DNA from: Parendozoicomonas haliclonae
Lineage (GTDB): Bacteria; Pseudomonadota; Gammaproteobacteria; Pseudomonadales; Endozoicomonadaceae
Direction: 5' to 3'
Assembly: GCF_900174585.1 (NCBI RefSeq)
Contig: NZ_FWPT01000004.1
Span: 186,001 to 250,000, forward strand
Length of the DNA: 64,000 bases
Shown here in pieces: positions 14,862-24,306 of this stretch (the stretch's first letter is position 1; every line of letters begins with the position of its first letter). The translations under genes and the position numbers were made by a program. The notes under the pieces are model-generated. The model was not told the DNA's origin and searched no databases. It saw only the letters and a program-made list of their open reading frames with translations.

Positions 14862-17522
14862 TCAGCTGTACAGAGGAGACGCTTTCTCTGGGTCAATGCC
14901 CAGTTTTTCAGCAGCTTCTTTCAATACGGCCTTGTCCAGTTCTCCGTCCTTGACCAGGCCAGTGAGGGCAGCGAAAGCAACATAGTTGCGGTCAACTTCA
15001 AAGAACTTACGCAGATTCACGCGGGTGTCGGAGCGGCCATAACCGTCAGTACCCAGTACCACGAAGGTGTTCGGAACAAACTCACGAATCTGGTCGGCGT
15101 AGAGCTTCATATAGTCAGTAGCAACAATCACAGGACCTTTGGTACCGGTCAGTTTCTGTTCTACCCAGCTCTGACGAGGCGCAGCTTCCGGATTCATCAT
15201 GTTCCAGCGAGCCGCTTCCAGACCATCACGACGCAGTTCGTTGAAGCTGGTTGCACTCCAGATATCGGATTCCACACCAAAGTCATTGCGAAGAATCTCA
15301 GCCGCAGCACGTACTTCTTCAAGAATAGTGCCACAACCCATCAGCTGAACACGTGGTGCTTCGTTCTTCTGACCTTCACTGAAGCGGTATAGACCTTTCA
15401 GGATACCTTCCACAACATCATCACCTTCCGGAATAGCAGGCTGAACGTAGTTCTCGTTCATGGTGGTGATGTAGTAGTAAACATTCTCCTGCTCGCCATA
15501 CATGCGACGCAGACCGTCCTGAATAATAACCGCCAGCTCATAACCGTAAGTTGGGTCATAGCTGATGCAGTTCGGAACAGTGCTCGCCAGAATATGGCTG
15601 TGACCATCCTGATGCTGCAGACCTTCACCATTCAGAGTGGTTCGACCGGAGGTTGCGCCAATCATGAAGCCACGAGCCTGAATATCACCAGCAGCCCATG
15701 CAAGGTCACCCGTACGCTGGAAGCCGAACATGGAATAGAAGGCGTAGAACGGAATCATTGGGATGTTGTTGTTGCTGTATGAGGTCGCAGCAGCGATCCA
15801 GGCAGCATGAGCACCCGCTTCGTTAATACCTTCTTCCAGAATCTGACCAGTGATGGACTCTTTGTAGAACATCAGCTGATCGGAATCCTGCGGCTCGTAC
15901 TTCTGGCCGTGAGCTGAGTAAATGCCCAGCTGGCGGAACATGCCTTCCATACCAAAGGTACGGGCTTCATCCGGGATAATCGGCACAATGTGCTTGCCCA
16001 GAGACTTGTCCTTCACCAGCACACCCAGAACCCGGTTAAAGGCCATGGTGGTAGAAATTTCACGCTCTCCACTGCCTTTCAGCACCGCATCAAACGCAGA
16101 CAGCTCTGGAATAGTCAGCTGAACATCGGTATTACGGCGACGCTGTGGAATAAAGCCACCCAACCCTTCACGATGCTTGCGCATGTAAACCATTTCCGGG
16201 CTGTCAGCATCTGGCTTGAAGTAAGGCAGGCTTTCCAGATCATCATCCTTGATCGGCAGATCAAAACGATCACGGAACTGCTTAAGATCATCCAGTGGCA
16301 GCTTCTTGATACTGTGGGTGACGTTAGCCGCTTCGCCAGTTGCACCAGTACCGTAGCCTTTTACGGTCTTGGCCAGAATAACGGTCGGACGACCTTTGGT
16401 GTTCACCGCTTCATGATAAGCCGCGTAAACCTTGTAAGGATCGTGGCCACCACGGTTCAGACGCCAGATGTCGTCATCAGAGAGGTTTGCCACCATCTCT
16501 TTAGTTTCCGGATAGCGACCAAAGAAGTGCTCACGGGTCCAGGCACCACCTTTGTTCTTACAGTTCTGGTAGTCACCATCAACCGCTTCATCCATCAGCT
16601 GCTGCATGACACCGTCTTTATCCTGGGCAAACAGCTGATCCCAATGGCGGCCCCATACGACCTTGATCACGTTCCAGCCGGCACCACGGAAGACGCCTTC
16701 CAGCTCCTGAATAATTTTGCCGTTACCGCGAACCGGGCCATCAAGACGCTGCAGGTTACAGTTAACGACGAAGACCAGGTTGTCCAGATGCTCACGACCG
16801 GCAAGAGAGATTGCGCCAAGGGATTCCGGCTCATCCATCTCACCGTCACCCAGAAATGCCCAGACCTTACGATTCTGCTCTGGCATCATGCCGCGGTTAA
16901 TCAGGTACTTCATAAAGTGAGCCTGATAGATCGCCTGCAGTGGGCCAAGGCCCATGGATACAGTCGGGAACTGCCAGAAGTCAGGCATCAGCCATGGGTG
17001 AGGGTAGGAAGAAAGACCTTTACCATCGACCTCAGAACGGAAGTTATCCATCTGATCTTCAGTGATACGACCTTCCAGATAAGCACGGGAATAAATACCC
17101 GGTGCTACGTGACCCTGGTAGTACACCAGATCACCGTCACGGTCGCTGTCAGGACCATGGAAGAAATAGTTGTAGCCAATGTCGTACAGCGTCGCACTGG
17201 AGGCGAAAGACGAGATATGGCCACCCAGATCCCCACCACGCTTGCTGGCACGCTGCACCATTGCCAGAGCATTCCAGCGCACCAGGGAACGTATACGACG
17301 CTCCATAAACAGGTCGCCAGGCATTTTGGCTTCTTTGGCAGAAGGGATGGTGTTTCTGTAAGGAGTCGTGATGGCGTAAGGCAGCTGTGTACCTTTACGG
17401 CTTGCGCGACGAGCAAGACGAGTCAACAGATAATGAACCCGCTCCTCACCTTCATTTTCCAGAACGGCTTCAAGCGCATCAAGCCATTCCTGTGTCTCGA
17501 CTGGATCAGTGTCACGATGCAT
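14862..17522 (-). CDS. aceE: Pyruvate dehydrogenase E1 component
   Basis: This homodimeric, thiamine-diphosphate-dependent E1 subunit decarboxylates pyruvate and acetylates the E2 lipoyl groups, linking glycolysis to the TCA cycle. The 886 residues match the gammaproteobacterial alpha-2 type. The N-terminus DTDPVETQEWLDALEAVL resembles E. coli AceE. The ThDP/Mg-binding motif runs from FLGDGEMDEPES to NCNLQRLDGPV, near residues 225–265. Further conserved stretches are GHISSFASSATLYD and SSYPHPWLMPDFWQFPT. The ATG at 17520–17522 follows GGGGGC. It is the first gene of the aceEF operon and diverges from glnE. Confidence 0.97.
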   Translation of the reverse strand: MHRDTDPVETQEWLDALEAVLENEGEERVHYLLTRLARRASRKGTQLPYAITTPYRNTIPSAKEAKMPGDLFMERRIRSLVRWNALAMVQRASKRGGDLGGHISSFASSATLYDIGYNYFFHGPDSDRDGDLVYYQGHVAPGIYSRAYLEGRITEDQMDNFRSEVDGKGLSSYPHPWLMPDFWQFPTVSMGLGPLQAIYQAHFMKYLINRGMMPEQNRKVWAFLGDGEMDEPESLGAISLAGREHLDNLVFVVNCNLQRLDGPVRGNGKIIQELEGVFRGAGWNVIKVVWGRHWDQLFAQDKDGVMQQLMDEAVDGDYQNCKNKGGAWTREHFFGRYPETKEMVANLSDDDIWRLNRGGHDPYKVYAAYHEAVNTKGRPTVILAKTVKGYGTGATGEAANVTHSIKKLPLDDLKQFRDRFDLPIKDDDLESLPYFKPDADSPEMVYMRKHREGLGGFIPQRRRNTDVQLTIPELSAFDAVLKGSGEREISTTMAFNRVLGVLVKDKSLGKHIVPIIPDEARTFGMEGMFRQLGIYSAHGQKYEPQDSDQLMFYKESITGQILEEGINEAGAHAAWIAAATSYSNNNIPMIPFYAFYSMFGFQRTGDLAWAAGDIQARGFMIGATSGRTTLNGEGLQHQDGHSHILASTVPNCISYDPTYGYELAVIIQDGLRRMYGEQENVYYYITTMNENYVQPAIPEGDDVVEGILKGLYRFSEGQKNEAPRVQLMGCGTILEEVRAAAEILRNDFGVESDIWSATSFNELRRDGLEAARWNMMNPEAAPRQSWVEQKLTGTKGPVIVATDYMKLYADQIREFVPNTFVVLGTDGYGRSDTRVNLRKFFEVDRNYVAFAALTGLVKDGELDKAVLKEAAEKLGIDPEKASPLYS

Positions 17523-17840
17523 GTAGTTTGCCCCCGGTACCGAACGAAATCAGTATAGTTTGAGGATATTTAGCGGGATGCCGAATAGAGAACAAATCAA
17601 TATGAGGACATCCTTGTAATTTTGTATGTAATTACACTACATAATAATGGCTTTTTGCAAGGTACACCCACCCAAACTCTGTAGTTTTGCTACACAAAGT
17701 TACATAAACAAACATGATGAAGCGTTTCTGCCTACTTAGTATTTAAACACCTCCCTTTATGTATGAACTAAGCAGGGTCTTTCTGTAAAATTGTCTTTAT
17801 CCTGTCTCCCACCCAACAAAAAACAAGGGCCGTTCAGGTT
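17523..17840. other. Divergent promoter region between aceE and glnE
   Basis: No gene is seen. On the minus strand a TATACT -10-like hexamer (17552–17557) lies 30 bp before aceE, with no good -35. Dyads include GTAATT/AATTAC around 17616–17635 and TGTAG/CTACA around 17681–17695. They could be operators for a pyruvate-responsive or other regulator, but no known consensus is matched. Confidence 0.4.
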
Positions 17841-20780
17841 ATGGCAGCAAAGATTCCTGATCCTATCCGCTCTCTCCAGCAACAACGCCTTCAGTCGTTT
17901 AATGAGCTGCTTGTCAGTATGGAACTGGCACAGACTCTCTGGACGACAGAGATCCAGCAGCAATTCCAGACCTGCTGGACGGGAAGCGACTTCGTTTGGG
18001 ATATCTGCCGAAAAAGCCCGGAGCTTGTTCTTGAGCTGATAGATGAAGGCATTCTCTTCCGTGCCTTCACCACTGAGATTTCCCAGGCTCTCTCACAGGC
18101 CCTCAGCATCTGCTCAACAGAAGCAGAGCTAATGACAGCCTTGCGCAAATTCCGGCAGAAGCATCAGCTGAGGATTATTTTTCGGGATCTCAATCGCCTG
18201 GCCCCAATGACAGAGACAACAGCTGACGTCTCGGCCATGGCGGATGCCTGTATAAAGCTGTCGTGTGACTGGCTCTACGACGACTGCTGCCAGCAAATGG
18301 GAACGCCCTATGGCGCGCAGCTGGGTGATGAACCAACACCCCAGAAAATGATTGTGCTGGGAATGGGCAAGCTGGGTGCCCATGAACTTAACCTGTCGTC
18401 CGATATCGATCTTATCTTTTGCTATCCCTACAAAGGGGAAACTCAGGGTGCACCAAGAACACTGACCAATCAGGAGTTCTTTATTCGCCTGGGGCAACGG
18501 CTGATCAAGGTACTGGACAGCAATACCGCCGATGGCTTTGTTTTCCGTGTTGATATGCGTCTGCGTCCCTACGGGCAGAGCGGGGCACTCGTCCTCAGCA
18601 GTACGGCAATGGAACAGTATTACCAGGATCAGGGAAGGGATTGGGAACGATACGCGCTGATCAAGGCCCGCTGGATTGCCGGTGAACCACAACCAGCCCA
18701 ACAGCTGATGGAGGTTCTGCGCCCGTTTGTATACCGCCGCTATATCGATTTCGGGGCGATCGCCGCACTGCGAGATATGAAGCAGATGATCAAGCGGGAA
18801 GTCGCTCGCAAAAGCCTGCACAACAATATCAAGCTGGGCCACGGCGGCATTCGTGAAATTGAGTTTATTGTCCAAAGCTTCCAGTTAATCCACGGTGGCC
18901 GCGACAAACAGCTTCAGAACCGCTCACTGTTAAGTAACCTTGGTCATCTTGAAGCCAATGGCTACTTGCCTGCTGTTGTCTGTCAGGAGCTTAGAGAAGC
19001 CAATACCTTTCTCCGTAATACCGAGCACGCCTTGCAGGCAATGTCGGACAAGCAGACCCAGACCCTCCCCAACAATCCAGAGGAACAGCTAAGGCTGGCC
19101 TGGGTTATGGGTTTCGAGAGCTGGGAACTATTTCTTGAGCAGCTCAACTCTCATCGTGAAAAAGTGGAAACCCACTTCAATGCGATTGTTTCGGAGGACG
19201 ATGATGAAGCCCCTGAGCAAGACGCTTCCGATACCGACTGGCAAGCGTTCTGGGGCCGGCAGATGGAATTGCCCGAGGAAGAAATATCACTGCTGGAACG
19301 ACTCGGTTTCAAACAAACATCCGAGATTCACAGAAAGCTTATTAATCTGCGTGACGGAAAAATTTTAAAGACCGTACGCCGGCAAAGTGCTGATCGCATC
19401 AATCAGTTTATGCCGTTGTTGATCAAAAATGTTCTGCAGGACGAAAATCCGGATCAGGCTCTTATACGACTACTCACGATTGTCGAATCAGTTCTGCGCA
19501 GAACGGCCTATCTGGTGTTACTGATGGAGAACCATGCGGCCCTTAAGCATCTGGTTTCTCTCTGCTCACTCAGCCCATGGATTACAGAACAGATTGCCCG
19601 ACACCCGGCACTGCTGGATGAATTCCTCAACATCAATAATCTTTATGCTCCACCGAAAAAGACAGAGCTTGAAGATGAGTTAAGACAACAGCTTGCTCAT
19701 ATCCCGGAAGATGATCTGGAAATGCAGATGGAGTCTCTGCGTTACTTCCGCATGGCTCACATTCTGAAGGTGGCGGCCGCACAGGTTGCCGGCAAGATGC
19801 CATTGATGAAAGAGAGCGATTATCTGACCTGGACGGCAGAAACCATTCTGTCTTCCGTTCTGGATATCTCCCGCCGTCAGCTTACCAGCCGCCATGGCCA
19901 TCCGGGGAAAGACGATACCGGTGAACCTAGCTTCCTGATTGTGGGCTACGGCAAACTTGGAGGTATTGAACTCGGCCCAGGCTCCGATCTGGATCTGGTC
20001 TTTATTCATAATGGCAACTCCAACCAGATGACGGATGGAGAACGCAGCATTGATAACGGGATGTTCTTTACCCGTTTGGGCCAACGCATTGTTCATATGC
20101 TGTCGACCAATACAATTTCCGGTCAGCTCTATGAAGTGGATATGCGACTGCGGCCGTCTGGCAATTCAGGCCTTCTGGTGTCATCACTGAATGCCTTCGA
20201 GAAGTACCAGCACAACGAAGCATGGACCTGGGAACATCAGGCTCTGGTGCGTGCCCGGTGCATCAGTGGCGACCCTGCACTGATCAAGGCTTTTGAACAG
20301 GTTCGTGAAACGGTTCTGAGCATTGAACGAGATAACACCAGCCTGCAAAAAGATATTCGCGAGATGCGCCATAAAATGGCGACCAATCTCGGAACCAAGT
20401 CAACAAAAGGTGGAACACTGCCTGCGGCTTGGACAGAGCAAGATGAGTTTCATATCAAACACGATCATGGCGGCATCGTCGATATTGAGTTTATTGTTCA
20501 GTATGCGGTTCTGGCCTGGTCACATAAACATCCTGTTCTGACCCGGTGGACTGACAACATTCGGATTCTGGAAGATCTGGAAACTGAAAAGCTGCTTTCC
20601 ATCGAGGATGTTGCAACCCTGACGGAAGCTTATAAGACCTACCGTCAAACACTGCATCGTCATTCCATGCAGAAGAAAGGAAGCTCGGTCAGCGGTGATC
20701 AGCTGCATGAGCATAGAACGAAGGTTATAACGATCTGGAACCAGTTACTGAAAGATTCTGTTCCATTACCTGCCTCTTGA
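17841..20780 (+). CDS. glnE: Bifunctional glutamine synthetase adenylyltransferase/deadenylase
   Basis: This enzyme attaches AMP to, and removes it from, glutamine synthetase in response to PII and glutamine, setting nitrogen assimilation. The 979 residues (E. coli 946) have the duplicated layout. The N-terminal deadenylylase nucleotidyltransferase has GMGKLGAHELNLSSDIDL near residues 173–190, then its helical partner GHGGIREIEFIVQSFQ. The C-terminal adenylyltransferase has GYGKLGGIELGPGSDLDL near residues 700–717, then HDHGGIVDIEFIVQYA. Both catalytic D-x-D pairs are present. The ATG follows only a weak CAGG site. It lies between the aceE promoter region and ilvE, as in Pseudomonas. Confidence 0.96.
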   Translation: MAAKIPDPIRSLQQQRLQSFNELLVSMELAQTLWTTEIQQQFQTCWTGSDFVWDICRKSPELVLELIDEGILFRAFTTEISQALSQALSICSTEAELMTALRKFRQKHQLRIIFRDLNRLAPMTETTADVSAMADACIKLSCDWLYDDCCQQMGTPYGAQLGDEPTPQKMIVLGMGKLGAHELNLSSDIDLIFCYPYKGETQGAPRTLTNQEFFIRLGQRLIKVLDSNTADGFVFRVDMRLRPYGQSGALVLSSTAMEQYYQDQGRDWERYALIKARWIAGEPQPAQQLMEVLRPFVYRRYIDFGAIAALRDMKQMIKREVARKSLHNNIKLGHGGIREIEFIVQSFQLIHGGRDKQLQNRSLLSNLGHLEANGYLPAVVCQELREANTFLRNTEHALQAMSDKQTQTLPNNPEEQLRLAWVMGFESWELFLEQLNSHREKVETHFNAIVSEDDDEAPEQDASDTDWQAFWGRQMELPEEEISLLERLGFKQTSEIHRKLINLRDGKILKTVRRQSADRINQFMPLLIKNVLQDENPDQALIRLLTIVESVLRRTAYLVLLMENHAALKHLVSLCSLSPWITEQIARHPALLDEFLNINNLYAPPKKTELEDELRQQLAHIPEDDLEMQMESLRYFRMAHILKVAAAQVAGKMPLMKESDYLTWTAETILSSVLDISRRQLTSRHGHPGKDDTGEPSFLIVGYGKLGGIELGPGSDLDLVFIHNGNSNQMTDGERSIDNGMFFTRLGQRIVHMLSTNTISGQLYEVDMRLRPSGNSGLLVSSLNAFEKYQHNEAWTWEHQALVRARCISGDPALIKAFEQVRETVLSIERDNTSLQKDIREMRHKMATNLGTKSTKGGTLPAAWTEQDEFHIKHDHGGIVDIEFIVQYAVLAWSHKHPVLTRWTDNIRILEDLETEKLLSIEDVATLTEAYKTYRQTLHRHSMQKKGSSVSGDQLHEHRTKVITIWNQLLKDSVPLPAS

Positions 20781-21059
20781 AAATGAATCACGATCTGGCA
20801 AGGGAATATGGTGCAATCTTTCTGTGTAGTGCAATAATAGGGGGCAGTAGCCATAAGCTGCTGGGTTGTTGATAGTTTTTTCATCTATAACACATCTTTG
20901 CCCGAACACACTCTGGCAGGTCTATCAACCAACCAGCCTGTTTCTTTACAGGCCGAGTGATCTTGTGAATCGAACCCGATACAGAGAGCGCTCGGAGATA
21001 AGAATGTGATAACGAATAAAACAGCAAAAGAAGAAACACAGAGATAGACAGGAGAAGCT

Positions 21060-21986
21060 ATGTCTTTCGCCGATCGTGATGGTGTTATCTGGTTAGATGG
21101 CGAACTGATTCCTTGGCGCGAAGCCCAGACCCATGTGCTGACTCACACGCTCCACTACGGCATGGGTGTTTTTGAAGGCGTGCGCGCATATGAAACAGAC
21201 AATGGCGCCCAGATTTTCCGACTGCAGGAACACACTGATCGTCTGTTCCGCAGTGCCCATATTCTGGGCATGAAAATTCCTTTTACCAAAGAACAGATTA
21301 ACGAAGCCCAGAAACAGGTCGTTCGTGAGAACAATCTGTCCTCCGCCTATCTGCGCCCCATGTGCTTTTACGGTTCCGAAGGCATGGGTCTGCGGGCAGA
21401 CAACCTGAAAGTTCACTGCATGGTAGCCGCCTGGGAGTGGCCATCCTACATGGCGCCAGAAGCCAAAGAGCAGGGCATCAAGATTCGCACCTCCTCCTAC
21501 ACCCGCCACCATGTGAATATCACCATGTGTAAGGCGAAGGCCAACGGCAACTACATGAACTCCATGCTGGCCCTGCGGGAAGCGCTGGATAGCGGTTGCG
21601 AAGAAGCTTTGCTGCTGGATAACGAAGGTTATGTAGCGGAAGGCAGCGGCGAGAATATCTTTATCCTGAAAGACGATGGCATTCTCTATACCCCGGAGCT
21701 GACTTCCTGTCTGGAAGGTATCACCCGTGACACCATCTTCCGCTTCGCCAGCGAGCTGGGTATTGAAGTCCGTGAGAAGCGCATCACCCGTGATGAGGTA
21801 TATGTGGCCGAAGAAGCGTTCTTTACCGGTACCGCCGCAGAAGTTCTGCCCATTCGCGAACACGATGGTCGCATTATCGGTTCCGGCAAGCGTGGCCCAG
21901 TGACAGCCAAGATGCAGTCCATGTACTTTGATCAGGTTTCCGGCAAGCGGGAACAGTGGCCAGAGTGGCTGTCGCCGGTGAAATAA
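21060..21986 (+). CDS. ilvE: Branched-chain amino acid aminotransferase
   Basis: This PLP enzyme transfers amino groups between glutamate and the keto acids of leucine, isoleucine and valine. It performs the last step of their synthesis and the first of their breakdown. The 308 residues match class IV transaminases. The PLP lysine is K160 in CKAKANGNY. The N-terminal HTLHYGMGVFEGVRAY and the C-terminal GTAAEVLPI are family hallmarks. AGGAGA precedes the ATG by five bases. It lies 279 bp after glnE and is followed by a strong terminator at 22058–22086, so it is likely transcribed apart from the LPS cluster. Confidence 0.96.
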   Translation: MSFADRDGVIWLDGELIPWREAQTHVLTHTLHYGMGVFEGVRAYETDNGAQIFRLQEHTDRLFRSAHILGMKIPFTKEQINEAQKQVVRENNLSSAYLRPMCFYGSEGMGLRADNLKVHCMVAAWEWPSYMAPEAKEQGIKIRTSSYTRHHVNITMCKAKANGNYMNSMLALREALDSGCEEALLLDNEGYVAEGSGENIFILKDDGILYTPELTSCLEGITRDTIFRFASELGIEVREKRITRDEVYVAEEAFFTGTAAEVLPIREHDGRIIGSGKRGPVTAKMQSMYFDQVSGKREQWPEWLSPVK

Positions 21987-22057
21987 TAAGGGTTTCACTA
22001 ATAAAAATTCGGCATTCAGCACACGTTCTTCCTGTTTCAGGGGGAACGTCGCTCATT

Positions 22058-22086
22058 AAAGAGGCGTATAATAATCGCCTCTTTTT
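22058..22086 (+). terminator. Intrinsic terminator after ilvE
   Basis: AAAGAGGCG and CGCCTCTTT form a 9-bp stem with a TATAATAAT loop, followed by TTTTTCG, 72 bp after the ilvE stop. It separates ilvE from the LPS-core operon. Confidence 0.82.
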
Positions 22087-22186
22087 CGTTTTGGCCTGAG
22101 CAACACTCTGATCTGGTCTGAAAAACACAGATAATAGGCCAAACAACCGCGGGTAGCTTAGCCCGAAAAACAGTTAAGGGAGCCAA

Positions 22187-23248
22187 GTGAAGTATCTGAT
22201 TGTCGGCCCATCTTGGGTTGGGGACATGGTCATGGCCCAGACCCTGTTTATTGAAATCAAAAAGCAGGATCCGGAGGCTGTCATTGATGTGCTGGCACCG
22301 GCCTGGAGCGCCCCCTTGCTTGCCAGAATGCCGGAGGTTCGCCGTGGGCTGGATATGCCCCTCGGCCATGGCAAGCTGGAACTGGGTATGCGTCGCACCC
22401 TCGGCAAGTCCCTTATCAGCGAAGGTTATGATCAGGCCATCGTTCTGCCTAACTCCCTGAAATCGGCTCTGGTTCCCTTCTGGGCTGATATTCCCAAACG
22501 CACTGGCTGGAAGGGGGAGATGCGCTATGGCCTTCTCAACGATATTCGTTCACTGAATAAAGAACACTATCCGCTGATGATCGAGCGGTTTATCGCTTTG
22601 GCTCATCCGAAGAACAGCGCGCTGCCTTCACCGCTCCCAAGCCCGGCACTGATTGCCGACACTGAGAACCGTGACGCGGCACGTAACAAGTTTAACCTGA
22701 CGGCCAGCAAACCCATTCTGGCCCTCTGCCCGGGTGCAGAGTTTGGCCCTGCCAAGCGCTGGCCGGAACGCCACTATGCGGCTGTTGCCGAGAAGAAACT
22801 TGCTGAAGGCTGGCAGGTCTGGCTGTTTGGCTCAGAAAAAGATCGGCCGGGTAACGATGATATTGCCGGGCAACTCTCTACAGAGCATGCCGATTCAGTA
22901 CACAATCTTGCCGGCAAAACCTCTCTGGCGGAAGCCATAGATCTCTTGTCCTGCGCCGATGCCGTGGTCAGCAACGACTCTGGACTGATGCATATAGCCG
23001 CAGCGCTAGGTCGCAACCTTGTGGTGGTTTATGGCTCAACATCGCCTGGTTTTACCCCACCACTGAACGACAATCACCGCATTCTTCGTTTAGGTCTGGA
23101 TTGCAGCCCCTGCTTTAAACGGGAATGTCCGCTGGGCCACCTGAACTGCCTGAACCAGCTGGAACCTCAGTTGGCTCTGGATGCACTGGAGGAGCTGACC
23201 GGCTCAAATGTCAGCCTGCAGCTGTCACAAAAGGATGTTGAAGAATGA
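22187..23248 (+). CDS. waaF: LPS heptosyltransferase II
   Basis: This is a GT9-family glycosyltransferase. At the cytoplasmic face of the inner membrane it adds the second L-glycero-D-manno-heptose to the LPS inner core. It has 353 residues. The N-terminal GPSWVGDMVMAQTLF is typical of WaaF. PGAEFGPAKRWPERHYA at about residue 180 and SNDSGLMHIAAALG near 265 form the ADP-heptose site. A cysteine-containing loop (CSPCFKRECPLGH) follows. The start is GTG behind a good GGGAG site. It opens a series of genes that overlap by 1–4 bp. Confidence 0.95.
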   Translation: MKYLIVGPSWVGDMVMAQTLFIEIKKQDPEAVIDVLAPAWSAPLLARMPEVRRGLDMPLGHGKLELGMRRTLGKSLISEGYDQAIVLPNSLKSALVPFWADIPKRTGWKGEMRYGLLNDIRSLNKEHYPLMIERFIALAHPKNSALPSPLPSPALIADTENRDAARNKFNLTASKPILALCPGAEFGPAKRWPERHYAAVAEKKLAEGWQVWLFGSEKDRPGNDDIAGQLSTEHADSVHNLAGKTSLAEAIDLLSCADAVVSNDSGLMHIAAALGRNLVVVYGSTSPGFTPPLNDNHRILRLGLDCSPCFKRECPLGHLNCLNQLEPQLALDALEELTGSNVSLQLSQKDVEE

Positions 23249-24306
23249 GCCAGTGGCAGAATAAAGCACCACGGGTGCTGATCGTCAAAACCAGCTCACT
23301 GGGCGATGTCATCCATACTCTGCCAGCGCTCACTGATGCCGCCAAAGCGATTCCAGGCATCACCTTTGACTGGATTGTGGAAGAGAGCTTCTCAGAAATT
23401 CCGTCCTGGCATCCAAACGTCACCAATATTATTCCTGTGGCCATACGACGCTGGCGCAAGAGTATTTTCAAAACTCTACGCAGCGGGGAGTGGTCAGAGT
23501 TTCGCAGTCGTTTAAAGCAAAGCGATTACGATCTGGTCATCGATGCTCAGGGTTTGCTGAAAAGCGCCATCCTGACTAAGGGTCTGAAAGCACCTGTTTA
23601 CGGGCTGGATAAAGACTCTGCCAGAGAACCGCTGGCGGCTCGCTTTTATTCCCATCCTCAGGCTATTGCCAAAGGACAGCATGCCGTTGAACGGGTTCGT
23701 CAACTGTTTGCCAAAGCCTTGGGGTATGAACTCCCGGCGGGTAAAGGCCACTTTGCACTGGAAGCAGAACTGTTTGCCGATGCACGTAACCTGCGGCCAC
23801 CGTGCTCTTATCTTGTGTTTGTTCATGGCACGACATGGGACGATAAACACTGGCCGGAAAGCTATTGGATAGAACTGGCAAAAAAAGCGACCAAGGCTGG
23901 CTATGTCGTTTGTCTGCCCTGGGGTAACGACAAAGAGAAGGCGAGAGCAGAACGTATCGCTGCAGAGAACTCCCGCGTTCTGGTTCTGCCTAAGCTCAAC
24001 CTGCGGGAGGTTGCGTCTGTACTGGCCGGCGCAACCAAGGTTGTGGCGGTCGATACCGGACTGGGACATCTCACTGCAGCATTGGAAGTTCCAGCTGTCT
24101 CATTGTATGGCCCAACCAGTCCGGTTCTCGTTGGCGCTTATGGCGATAATCAGCAGCACCTGACACTGGATGACTGCGACCCGACCATCAGTGCACCAGG
24201 AATCACTCCCGCTATTTTTGCACCTATAACACCTGATATCGTTTGGAATGCACTGGCGCTTGAATCAGTCGCTGACAACACGGAACAGGAAAAGAGTGTT
24301 GAATGA
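23245..24306 (+). CDS. waaC: LPS heptosyltransferase I
   Basis: This is the GT9 enzyme that adds the first heptose to Kdo2-lipid A. It has 353 residues. The N-terminal KTSSLGDVIHTLPALTDA, the central HGTTWDDKHWPESYW and the C-terminal VDTGLGHLTAALEVP are the conserved WaaC stretches. Its ATG overlaps the waaF stop (ATGA), which shows translational coupling. Loss of either heptosyltransferase normally gives a deep-rough envelope. Confidence 0.95.
   Translation: MSQWQNKAPRVLIVKTSSLGDVIHTLPALTDAAKAIPGITFDWIVEESFSEIPSWHPNVTNIIPVAIRRWRKSIFKTLRSGEWSEFRSRLKQSDYDLVIDAQGLLKSAILTKGLKAPVYGLDKDSAREPLAARFYSHPQAIAKGQHAVERVRQLFAKALGYELPAGKGHFALEAELFADARNLRPPCSYLVFVHGTTWDDKHWPESYWIELAKKATKAGYVVCLPWGNDKEKARAERIAAENSRVLVLPKLNLREVASVLAGATKVVAVDTGLGHLTAALEVPAVSLYGPTSPVLVGAYGDNQQHLTLDDCDPTISAPGITPAIFAPITPDIVWNALALESVADNTEQEKSVE

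Noticed and set aside
15990-17558. A 522-codon open frame on the plus strand
   Set aside because: It lies wholly antisense to aceE, whose protein is unmistakable. The frame results from codon bias and its translation lacks domain features.
18129-18875. A 248-codon minus-strand frame
   Set aside because: It is antisense to the conserved N-terminal catalytic domain of glnE and has no supporting features.
21093-22022. A 309-codon minus-strand frame
   Set aside because: It is antisense to ilvE across nearly its whole length.
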